A DNA stretch of 64,000 nucleotides from Pedobacter gandavensis. Lineage in GTDB: Bacteria; Bacteroidota; Bacteroidia; Sphingobacteriales; Sphingobacteriaceae. Below the pieces are notes generated by a model. That model saw only the letters and a list, made by a program, of their open reading frames with translations, ran no database searches and had not been told where the DNA came from. This document shows, piece after piece, positions 16,262-23,975 of this stretch; positions within the stretch are counted from its first letter, which is position 1, and each line of letters begins with the position of its first letter. The position numbers and the translations under genes were made by a program. The DNA lies in NCBI RefSeq assembly GCF_014172405.1, contig NZ_WNXC01000003.1, forward strand, positions 248,001-312,000. Reading direction: 5' to 3'.

Positions 16262-17209
16262 CTATACCCGTTTAGAAAGTGTTCGCCAAAGGTAAAACAC
16301 CAGGTAACTTTCCCATCCTTCATAATCAGTAAAAAAAGCCTCGATTCCGGCAACATCCTTTTTATCCTTGATGATGTCCAAATTGATCAAGGCATTCAGG
16401 AGCCCGGCATCGCCATGAGGAATACAGGACCGTTCTTTCAAACTCTTCATTAAGGCATAGTTAGCGGTCCAAACCCCTACTCCTTTTATACTGATTAATG
16501 CTTTTTGACGGGCAGAAAGATCTGGCATCAAGCGTAATCCTTCTTTACTGAGGCGCTGATCAGCAAAAGCAGCTGCAATCTGCAACACATAATTGGCCTT
16601 ACTTCTGGAGAACTGCATGGCCTGTAAATCTGCTGTATCTGCCTTAGCCAGGACTGCAGGCTCTGGGAATATTAAATAGCGATTATCTTGGAAATCCATT
16701 TGCGATCCATATCGTTCCACCAGTTTTCTTTTTAGCTTATAAGCAAAGGTTAAATTGATCTGTTGTCCGATAATTGCCCAGCAGATGGCTTCAAACAAAT
16801 CTGGAATTCCGATCAGGCGAAGGCCAAAATAATCCGCTTTCATAAAAGATAATCGGGGATCTTGGATGATCCGAGCATAAAAAGGATTCAAATCCAGTTG
16901 CAGATCAAACCAGTCCGCTATATACTGCTTCAATTCTCTTTCTTCTTCGAGTGATAAAGCCCTGTTCACAGATACTTTTAAGCATTGCCCCTCTTGAATC
17001 AAATTTGACTCCCCAGCCTCCTCAACTACAGCATTTCCTCCTTTTTCAATTTGAACCACAGCGGGGCCTTCCTTTAACCGAATCGCTCTTTTTACCTTGC
17101 TGCGATCCACTTGATACAAGCAATCGTCAAAACCCCGGTCTAAAAACCAAAGGCATTCTCCGAAATTAAAATCATCGGGAACAGGAAGAAGGAAACACAC
17201 CGGCAGCAT
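16262..17209 (-). CDS. alkA: DNA-3-methyladenine glycosylase II (AlkA-like)
   Basis: 315 aa base-excision enzyme that removes 3-methyladenine and other alkylated purines. An N-terminal beta domain (about 1-105) precedes the helix-hairpin-helix region: FEAICWAIIGQQINLTFAYKLKRKL, then LISIKGVGVWTANYALM (238-254) and the catalytic Asp267 in CIPHGDAGL. Those features define the HhH-GPD superfamily, and the beta domain marks the AlkA branch. It is encoded opposite the Ada-like gene with one base between the stops, leaving no room for a separate terminator. Its -7 element overlaps an inverted repeat just upstream of the start, consistent with repression or Ada control. Confidence 0.93.
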   Translation of the reverse strand: MLPVCFLLPVPDDFNFGECLWFLDRGFDDCLYQVDRSKVKRAIRLKEGPAVVQIEKGGNAVVEEAGESNLIQEGQCLKVSVNRALSLEEERELKQYIADWFDLQLDLNPFYARIIQDPRLSFMKADYFGLRLIGIPDLFEAICWAIIGQQINLTFAYKLKRKLVERYGSQMDFQDNRYLIFPEPAVLAKADTADLQAMQFSRSKANYVLQIAAAFADQRLSKEGLRLMPDLSARQKALISIKGVGVWTANYALMKSLKERSCIPHGDAGLLNALINLDIIKDKKDVAGIEAFFTDYEGWESYLVFYLWRTLSKRV

Positions 17210-17213
17210 CTCA

Positions 17214-17234
17214 CAAAAATAGTCATTTGACTAT
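17214..17234 (-). promoter_or_regulatory. alkA promoter overlapped by an inverted repeat
   Basis: TATTTTTG (minus, 17221-17214) lies 4 nt before the alkA ATG. ATAGTCA-TT-TGACTAT (17219-17234) has perfect 7-bp arms and overlaps this element, which is a good place for a repressor. A second dyad, AACCTAC / GTAGGTT (17262-17303), lies further upstream, toward the 7TM gene. Confidence 0.5.
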
Positions 17235-17354
17235 AAAATTAAATCCGATTCTTGCTAAATCAACCTACTGAAACTGAGTAGAACAGCGTCTCTGTTGTAG
17301 GTTAAGATTATTAACCCCACCTTTGCGCCATAATTTAAATTGCGGTACTTAACC

Positions 17355-19259
17355 ATGTCTTCAAAATTCTTATTTCTGTATAAAGCGATTTTCCTGATTA
17401 CTGTTCTTTCCTTTTCGGTCAAAAATTTGAAGGCTCAGGAGGTCGTAGAAATAAACGATAAGATTGACCAGCATATCTTTTCTTTTAAACAGATTGAGCT
17501 GCTTTCGGACACTTCCGGAAAGCTCAGCTTTGATCAGATCCGTAGCAAAGTCATCTCTGAACAGTTTAAACCCAGTAAAACAAGTACCCCTCAAACCACT
17601 AAACTCAATTCCATTTACTGGTTCAGGATCAAGATTAAAAATAACAGCAAGGCAGAAAAATATTTCCTATTAGAATTTTTCGACCAGACACTTGACCATG
17701 TGACAGCTTATGTCCCGCAGAAAGACGGCAGCTATAAAGCATTAGAATTTGGCGACAAATTTCCTTTCCGCAACCGGGAATTGCAACATAAAAACTTCGA
17801 GCTCTACCTGTCCAATGACAATGATGCTGTACAAACCTATTATTTCAAGATCCAATCCTCACAGATTGGTGATGCCATTATCGTACTGCGCTCCGTTGAC
17901 TGGTTTATCTCTTATGCCCTGGATGAGTACTTTTACTTTGGTATTTTCTATGGAATGATCCTCGTGTTCAGTTTTTACAACCTGATCATGTTCATTGCCA
18001 TGCGCCAAAAGCAATACTTATACTACGTGCTATACAACCTGAGTGTAGGCTTCTTTGAGATGAGCACCGATGGCATAGCCTACCAATATTTATGGCCTAA
18101 CCAACCGGGATGGAACCAAACTGCCTACGCCGTAGCCTTATATGCCGTCAGTATTTTCGCGCTACTATTTACCCGAGAACTGCTATTTGTAAAATCCAAA
18201 GCACCAAAATTAAACCGCCTCATTATAGGGGTCATTATCCTAAGAACCCTCTGGTTTTTATACTGCTTACTGTTCAATCAAAACCTGTTCAGTTATAAAT
18301 TTATTGATGCCATCCCATTGTTGGTGGCTTTCTTTACGGGCATATACATCTACAGACAGGGTTACCTTCCTGCTCGATTCTTTGTACTGGGTTACAGTTT
18401 CTTGTTTTTAGGCTTCTTGCTCAAGTTCTTAATCATGCTCCACTTCTCCTTTTTAAACTTCGGAGCAATCAGTTATTACAGCCTCAGCTTCTGCTTTATC
18501 CTGGAGATGGTATTCCTCTCTTTTGCCATTGGTGATAAGGTGAGTATCCTGAGAAAGAAAAAAGACATTGTGCACCGGCAGATGATCCGTCAGATGGCGG
18601 AGAACGTAAAGCTTAAAGACACCTTAAATCAGGAACTAGAAGAAAAAGTAGAAGAGCGTACCAGAGAGGTTTACCATAAATCCCTGATCATTGAGGCTAA
18701 GAACGCGGAATTATCGGATGCAAATGATCGGTTAAAACAGCAGGCGGAAGAAATTTCGAGGATGAATACCTTATTGGAGCAAGACAATCAGGAGCTCCAA
18801 ACCAATGTAGAAAAGGTAACGAGAGACAGAGTCATGTCTACAGATGTAGATTTTGAGGAATTCAGTAAAATCTATCCAGATAAAGAAAGTTGTAATCTAT
18901 TCCTATCCGACTTGAAATGGAAAAATGGCTACCATTGTAGAAAATGTAAGAACGACCATTTCTATACCGGACATATTGCCTATAGCAGAAGATGTAGCAA
19001 ATGTGGCTATGAAGAATCCGTGACCAGTTTCACTATTTTCCACAATACACGCATCCCGATTATCAAAGCTTTTTATATGGTCTTCCTGGTTTATTCTTCG
19101 AAAGGAAAGATCTCTTCCCACAAGCTATCAGAGCTATTGGGCATCCGACAAAGTACCTGCTGGACTTATGGATCTGGCATTAAACAACGGATGGACGAAC
19201 GAAAATCACAACTCAAAAAAGCCAGTAAAAACGACTGGAGTCAGTTGGTTTTAGACTAA
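17355..19259 (+). CDS. 7TM-DISM receptor fused to a transposase-type zinc-ribbon/HTH domain
   Basis: 634 aa from the ATG at 17355, which begins the signal peptide (about 1-28, ending LKAQ). Residues about 35-180 form a 7TMR-DISM extracellular domain, and about 192-394 form seven membrane helices (FGIFYGMILVFSFYNLIMFI is typical). A long coiled coil (about 398-490, NQELEEKVEERTREV) is like the linker of DISM histidine kinases. Instead of a kinase, residues about 495-615 resemble the N-terminal part of IS1595-type transposases: a zinc ribbon with Cys528, Cys531, Cys547, Cys550 (CRKCKN ... RRCSKCGY), SVTSFTIFHNTRIPI, and an HTH-like SSHKLSELLGIRQSTCW. No DDE nuclease domain, no terminal repeats. 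The likely job is membrane-held DNA binding controlling the adjacent glucan operon; this is inference. Confidence 0.85.
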   Translation: MSSKFLFLYKAIFLITVLSFSVKNLKAQEVVEINDKIDQHIFSFKQIELLSDTSGKLSFDQIRSKVISEQFKPSKTSTPQTTKLNSIYWFRIKIKNNSKAEKYFLLEFFDQTLDHVTAYVPQKDGSYKALEFGDKFPFRNRELQHKNFELYLSNDNDAVQTYYFKIQSSQIGDAIIVLRSVDWFISYALDEYFYFGIFYGMILVFSFYNLIMFIAMRQKQYLYYVLYNLSVGFFEMSTDGIAYQYLWPNQPGWNQTAYAVALYAVSIFALLFTRELLFVKSKAPKLNRLIIGVIILRTLWFLYCLLFNQNLFSYKFIDAIPLLVAFFTGIYIYRQGYLPARFFVLGYSFLFLGFLLKFLIMLHFSFLNFGAISYYSLSFCFILEMVFLSFAIGDKVSILRKKKDIVHRQMIRQMAENVKLKDTLNQELEEKVEERTREVYHKSLIIEAKNAELSDANDRLKQQAEEISRMNTLLEQDNQELQTNVEKVTRDRVMSTDVDFEEFSKIYPDKESCNLFLSDLKWKNGYHCRKCKNDHFYTGHIAYSRRCSKCGYEESVTSFTIFHNTRIPIIKAFYMVFLVYSSKGKISSHKLSELLGIRQSTCWTYGSGIKQRMDERKSQLKKASKNDWSQLVLD

Positions 19260-19290
19260 ACACAGTCGATAATTCTGATTATTCACGCTT

Positions 19291-19329
19291 CCACAAGATA
19301 CAATCTTGTGATTTGACATTTTTTTTACT
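19291..19329 (+). terminator. Probable terminator after the 7TM gene
   Basis: CACAAGAT-ACA-ATCTTGTG (19292-19310) is a perfect 8-bp hairpin, followed 8 nt later by a run of nine or more T residues. The gap before the T run lowers confidence. Confidence 0.45.
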
Positions 19330-19340
19330 TGTTTAAGACA

Positions 19341-19362
19341 AGGGTACTCAAGCGTATCAGAC
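19341..19362 (+). repeat. 22-bp direct repeat, copy 1, upstream of susC
   Basis: The core AGGGTACTnAAGCGTATCA followed by nAC is repeated at 19433-19454 with 20 of 22 bases equal and a 92-bp offset. The short segment between contains nested dyads (CCAGG/CCTGG at 19373-19388, CCCTG/CAGGG at 19383-19412). Confidence 0.8.
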
Positions 19363-19432
19363 CGGGAAAAAGCCAGGACTGACCCTGGTTCCCTATGCAC
19401 TGTATATCAGGGATTAAGCCCATTTATACCTT

Positions 19433-19454
19433 AGGGTACTGAAGCGTATCAAAC
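19433..19454 (+). repeat. 22-bp direct repeat, copy 2, upstream of susC
   Basis: Second copy, differing from the first at two positions. It lies about 80 nt upstream of a weak -7 element TAACTTTA (19534-19541) and 119 nt before the susC ATG. No -33 TTTG is present at the normal distance, so the promoter may need an activator bound here. Confidence 0.8.
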
Positions 19455-19573
19455 TGAACACAACAATCTAATTATCAGTAGTTTAGGTAAAATAAAACAT
19501 TCCAAACACTAGGAATTAACATAAAATCAACCTTAACTTTATCACATCAAATTCATTAAACAAAGCAAAAATT

Positions 19574-22483
19574 ATGAGAAAAAAGTTTACTCTTTTTATC
19601 CTTAGCTTACTCTGTAGCATCTCTGTGAGTATGGCGCAGGAGCTTAACGTTAAGGGAGAGGTGAAAGACGAAAATGGTCTGCCACTTCCAGGTGTTTCTG
19701 TTAAGATCAAAGGAAGTACCAAGGGTGCAATGACTGCTGGAAATGGCAAGTACACACTGACTGCTCCAGGCAATGCCACTTTAGTTTTTTCCTTCATTGG
19801 CTATAAAACTATTGAACAGGCGATAAACAATAAAACTACTGTTAACGTCAACTTAACCGAAGACAATAATGAACTGAATGAAGTAGTCGTTATCGGTTAC
19901 GGTACCACTACAAAAAAAGACCTGACTACAGCGGTGACGACCATATCTTCTAAAGATTTGAAAAATCAGCCGATCACCAATCCTTTACAAGCGGTACAAG
20001 GTAGAGCAGCAGGTGTACAAGTAACATCAGAATCTGGTAAACCAGGTGCAGAGATTGCGATCAGCATTCGTGGAAATACTTCCATTACCGCATCTAACAG
20101 TCCACTGTATGTCATTGACGGAGTAACTTCAAGAAGTGCTGCTTTCTTAAACCCTAATGATATCGAGTCCCTAACCATTTTAAAGGACGCTTCAGCAGCA
20201 GCGATTTACGGATCAAGCGGTGCGAATGGTGTCGTTTTAATCACCACTAAAAAAGGGGTTTCCGGTCAGGTAAAAGTTGAATTCAATGCTTTTACAGGAA
20301 TTTCAAACTTCTGGCGCAAGCAAGATGTATTGTCAGCGGATCAATACATTGATCTAATGAAAGAATTGGGTTATACCTCATTTGGCGACGGTAGCAATAC
20401 CGATTGGCAGAAAGAAACTTTCGGCACAGGGACGCAGAACCAATATCAGGTATCCCTATCTGGTGGTGGCAAAGGTGGAAACTTTTACCTGTCTACCGGA
20501 TATCAACGCGACAAAGGAATTGTAGCTCCAGCAGAACTGGACAGATACACCGTTAACTTTAACGGTTCACAAGCTGCCACTTCCTGGTTAAAATTCACAA
20601 CGACTGCAGCTTTAACGGCAAGAAACTCTATTGATGTGAGTGACAATGCAGGTGTGGCACGTGGAGGTACCATTTTATCGGCCTTAACTACGCCTTCAAC
20701 GATTGGTATTTACAACCCTAATGGCAGTTATACTACGATTCCAAACTCTGGTGGATGGGACAACCCTATTGGTCAGGCTTTCGGTCCTAAAAACAAAACT
20801 AAAAACCTACGTTTTATCGGATCATTCGGTGGAGAAATCAAGTTTACTAAAGATTTAATCTTCAAATCTACCATCAGTACCAATATCAACAAAAACGACT
20901 ATAACTACGATCTTGATGCATTCAAGACAACTTACGGTCGCCAAGAAGGTGGTATCTATAGAAACAACATCACCAATGACAATGTATGGTTGAATGAAAA
21001 CATTTTGACTTACACCAAGAACGTTGGTAAAAATGCATTTTCAGCAACCGGTGGTTATACCCTACAATCTTCAGATTATAAACTGAATGAGTATGAAGAA
21101 AACAGATTCTACAAGCCACAAACAGATCAGAAAAATGATAAACCAGTTGTGGTTCCTAAAGTACCACAAAGAGCACAATGGTCAAAACAGTCTTACTTAA
21201 CCAGAGTGACTTATGCTTACGACAGCAAATATTTGTTCAGTGCAAACTTTAGAGCCGATGGTTCTTCCCGTTTCAGTGATGAACAACGTTTTGGTTATTT
21301 CCCTTCTGCTTCCGCAGGATGGAGAATCTCTGGAGAGAACTTTTTGAAAGACAGCAAAACTATCAATGATTTAAAAATCAGAGGTAGCTGGGGTAAAGTT
21401 GGTAACGACGAAGGAATTGGTGATTATGCCTGGAGAAAACTTTATCAGGAAAATGCACAAGGTGATTATAACCTAACCAACTTAAAAAATACTGGCTTAT
21501 CCTGGGAAACTACTACCCAGAGCAATATTGGTTTAGATTTAACCCTATTCAACAACAGAATAACTTTCACTGCTGATGCTTACCTGAAAAAAACGAACGA
21601 TCTATTGATCAAAGTACAATTGCCTCCAACTTCAGGATTTGCTGAACAAGCTTATAATGTAGGTTCGATGGAAAACAAAGGGATGGAATTCACGCTATCC
21701 ACTAAAAACATCGAAAGAGAGAAATTCAGCTGGTCTACAGACATGAACATCTCCTTCAATAGAAACAAAGTAACCAGCTTAGGTGCTTCTACCCCATCTC
21801 TTGATTTCGGTGGTATTTACTCCCGTACTTCAGCGGTACGCGTAGTAGAAGGCAAACCACTGGGTAGCTTTTATGGCTTCCAATATACCGGTGTAGATCC
21901 AACTACAGGTCTGGCTACCTATGCAGATCTAGATGGCAACAACAAGATTGACAATAACGACAGAACCTTTATCGGCTCTGCACAACCTGATTTCATCTAT
22001 GGAATGACCAATAACTTCCGTTATGGCAATTTCGGATTAAACATCTTCTTCCAGGGTGTTCAGGGTAACCAAATGTTCAATGCTTCGAGAATTGATTTAG
22101 AAGGTCTTTATGACTCAAAAAACCAAAGTGCAGCAGTATTAAACCGTTGGACGCCACAAAACACCAATACAGATATCCCAAGAGCAGTAAAAGGAAATAC
22201 CGACAATACCCGTACTTCCAGCAGATTTGTAGAGAATGCTTCTTACCTACGTTTAAAAACAGCGACCCTTTCTTACAACTTCGGAGAAGCTTTCTTAGGC
22301 CGTATGAAAATGAGCAAGCTGACTGTATTTGCAACTGGTTACAACATTCTAACCTTCACAAAATACAAAGGTTTAGATCCTGAAGTGAGCCAATATGGCG
22401 CAAACGGCCCTCAAATGGGTGTGGATTACGGTACCTACCCACAAAGCAGAAGCTTCCTATTAGGTGTAAACGTTGGATTTTAA
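19574..22483 (+). CDS. SusC/RagA-type TonB-linked outer-membrane transporter
   Basis: 969 aa glycan importer. The signal peptide (MRKKFTLFILSLLCSISVSMAQ) is followed by a CarboxypepD-regulatory-like domain (about 23-100, VKGEVKDENGLPLPGVSVKIKGS) and the TonB box/plug region (NELNEVVVIGYGTTTKKDLTTAV, SIRGNTSITASNSPLYVIDGV, ILKDASAAAIYGSSGANGVVLI). The remainder is a large barrel ending SFLLGVNVGF. The start lies at the first codon of the signal peptide. It forms the usual pedal-bin complex with the SusD protein encoded 12 nt downstream. Neighbouring GH3 and GH30 genes point to beta-glucan oligosaccharides as cargo. Confidence 0.95.
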   Translation: MRKKFTLFILSLLCSISVSMAQELNVKGEVKDENGLPLPGVSVKIKGSTKGAMTAGNGKYTLTAPGNATLVFSFIGYKTIEQAINNKTTVNVNLTEDNNELNEVVVIGYGTTTKKDLTTAVTTISSKDLKNQPITNPLQAVQGRAAGVQVTSESGKPGAEIAISIRGNTSITASNSPLYVIDGVTSRSAAFLNPNDIESLTILKDASAAAIYGSSGANGVVLITTKKGVSGQVKVEFNAFTGISNFWRKQDVLSADQYIDLMKELGYTSFGDGSNTDWQKETFGTGTQNQYQVSLSGGGKGGNFYLSTGYQRDKGIVAPAELDRYTVNFNGSQAATSWLKFTTTAALTARNSIDVSDNAGVARGGTILSALTTPSTIGIYNPNGSYTTIPNSGGWDNPIGQAFGPKNKTKNLRFIGSFGGEIKFTKDLIFKSTISTNINKNDYNYDLDAFKTTYGRQEGGIYRNNITNDNVWLNENILTYTKNVGKNAFSATGGYTLQSSDYKLNEYEENRFYKPQTDQKNDKPVVVPKVPQRAQWSKQSYLTRVTYAYDSKYLFSANFRADGSSRFSDEQRFGYFPSASAGWRISGENFLKDSKTINDLKIRGSWGKVGNDEGIGDYAWRKLYQENAQGDYNLTNLKNTGLSWETTTQSNIGLDLTLFNNRITFTADAYLKKTNDLLIKVQLPPTSGFAEQAYNVGSMENKGMEFTLSTKNIEREKFSWSTDMNISFNRNKVTSLGASTPSLDFGGIYSRTSAVRVVEGKPLGSFYGFQYTGVDPTTGLATYADLDGNNKIDNNDRTFIGSAQPDFIYGMTNNFRYGNFGLNIFFQGVQGNQMFNASRIDLEGLYDSKNQSAAVLNRWTPQNTNTDIPRAVKGNTDNTRTSSRFVENASYLRLKTATLSYNFGEAFLGRMKMSKLTVFATGYNILTFTKYKGLDPEVSQYGANGPQMGVDYGTYPQSRSFLLGVNVGF

Positions 22484-22495
22484 TAACAAAGAGAC

Positions 22496-23923
22496 ATGAG
22501 AATTAAATTATATTCAATTTTAGCAGCCGCAGCCCTTACCATGGGTTTACAAACCAGTTGCAAAAAAGATTTTTTAGATAAGAACCCATTTAATCAAGTA
22601 ACGCCAGAAGAAGCTTTTGTTGACCTTAAAGGAGCAGAAAAGTTACTTTCAGGTGCCTATGGAGGCATGTACAACAATACCCACATCTGGGATTTCATGT
22701 TGAATGGTGATGTGATCGCAGACAACTCCTATGCTGGTGGTGATAACCCTGCAATGTTCCAGATGGATGAATTTCGCGTAAACTCTACCAATGAAGTATT
22801 GGAAAGAGATTGGTCGGAGCTATATTCACAAATCAAAAATGCAAATGAGGTACTAGAAAATGTACCTAACATCCAAGATCCTGAATTGGATAAAGGCGAC
22901 AGAAGAAACCAGATTCTTGGCGAAGCGGCAGGGATCAGAGCCTACTTATATCTATACCTGGTACGCTTATGGGGTCCGGTACCAATCGTACTGAAATCTC
23001 CAGGAAAGCTGGAAGACATGCAAGTTCCAAGATCAAGTGTTGATGCTGTTTATGAGCAGATCATTAAAGACCTGGAATATGCACTGGCAAACACCAGAAC
23101 CACGGCTCCTAACAAAGGTATATTCACTAAAGGAGTAGCTAATGCTTTATTGGCTAAAGTATATGCGACTAAACCAAATCCAGATTGGAATAAAGTAAAC
23201 CAATATGCGGATGCGGTAATCGGAGGTGGATACTCACTTTTCGGTAGCTATGATGGCTTATTTTCTGGTAGCAACAAAAACAACTCAGAATCAATCTGGG
23301 AAATGCAGTTTGATGGTGGCAATGGCGCAAACAAACGCTCCAACTGGATGCCAAGTGTGATTGTAGGTGCAGGATGGAAAAAATTCTGTACGCCAACAAA
23401 TGATCTTGCAGCAGCATTTGATGCAGAAGGTGACCAGATCCGTAAAAATTCAAGCATCAAATTCCTAAATGTGGCAACTGAGGGCTGGAGCGATACTTTC
23501 TGGCCAAAAACACGGTATCCATACATCAACAAATATAGAAACGACGACCAGACCAATATCTATATCCTTCGTTTGGCGGATATCATTTTATTGAAAGCAG
23601 AAGCTTTAAATGAAATTAGTGCTGGAGGATGGGCCCAGGCAAAACCATTGGTAGAACGCATCAGAAACAGGGTAAACCTTGGGGCTACTCCTGCAGCGGA
23701 TCAGCCTGCAATGCGTTTAGCGATCGAAAAAGAACGTCGTCTGGAGCTTGCTTTTGAGGGGCATCGCTGGTATGACCTGGTACGTACTAACCGTGCGATC
23801 CCAGTAATGAACGCACAGAAAGACGGAAATGGCGCTTCATTAAACTACAACCTAAGCGCTGATAAGATCTTATTGCCAATGTCGCAGAAAGAGATCGATA
23901 GAAATACAAGTATCAACAAATAG
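22496..23923 (+). CDS. SusD/RagB-type surface glycan-binding lipoprotein
   Basis: 475 aa lid protein of the SusC/D importer. The lipobox is LQTSC with lipidated Cys22 (CKKDFLDKNPFNQVTPEEAF, the classical SusD start). TPR helices follow (NEVLENVPNIQD, GEAAGIRAYLYLYLVRLWGPVPI), then the RagB C-terminal signature (ILRLADIILLKAEALNEI ... IEKERRLELAFEGHRWYDLVRTNRA). It is translated 12 nt after susC. A stable hairpin after the stop probably sets the ratio of susCD to the glycosidase messages. It should bind the glucan at the cell surface; the exact ligand is inferred from the hydrolases. Confidence 0.95.
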   Translation: MRIKLYSILAAAALTMGLQTSCKKDFLDKNPFNQVTPEEAFVDLKGAEKLLSGAYGGMYNNTHIWDFMLNGDVIADNSYAGGDNPAMFQMDEFRVNSTNEVLERDWSELYSQIKNANEVLENVPNIQDPELDKGDRRNQILGEAAGIRAYLYLYLVRLWGPVPIVLKSPGKLEDMQVPRSSVDAVYEQIIKDLEYALANTRTTAPNKGIFTKGVANALLAKVYATKPNPDWNKVNQYADAVIGGGYSLFGSYDGLFSGSNKNNSESIWEMQFDGGNGANKRSNWMPSVIVGAGWKKFCTPTNDLAAAFDAEGDQIRKNSSIKFLNVATEGWSDTFWPKTRYPYINKYRNDDQTNIYILRLADIILLKAEALNEISAGGWAQAKPLVERIRNRVNLGATPAADQPAMRLAIEKERRLELAFEGHRWYDLVRTNRAIPVMNAQKDGNGASLNYNLSADKILLPMSQKEIDRNTSINK

Positions 23924-23932
23924 TTTTTTACC

Positions 23933-23959
23933 GGAAGTATCACCTCTGGTGGTACTTCC
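23933..23959 (+). promoter_or_regulatory. Intercistronic hairpin between susD and GH3 genes
   Basis: GGAAGTATCACC-TCT-GGTGGTACTTCC forms a 12-bp stem with one G-U pair and a 3-nt loop. No T run follows, so it is more likely an mRNA stabiliser or partial attenuator than a full terminator. Confidence 0.55.
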
Positions 23960-23975
23960 TATTTAAATACACCTA

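Noticed and set aside
18837-19199. Insertion sequence or transposase remnant of the IS1595 type
   Set aside because: The zinc-ribbon/HTH is in frame with an intact receptor, there is no DDE domain, and I find no terminal inverted repeats or target duplication. A domesticated domain explains it better.
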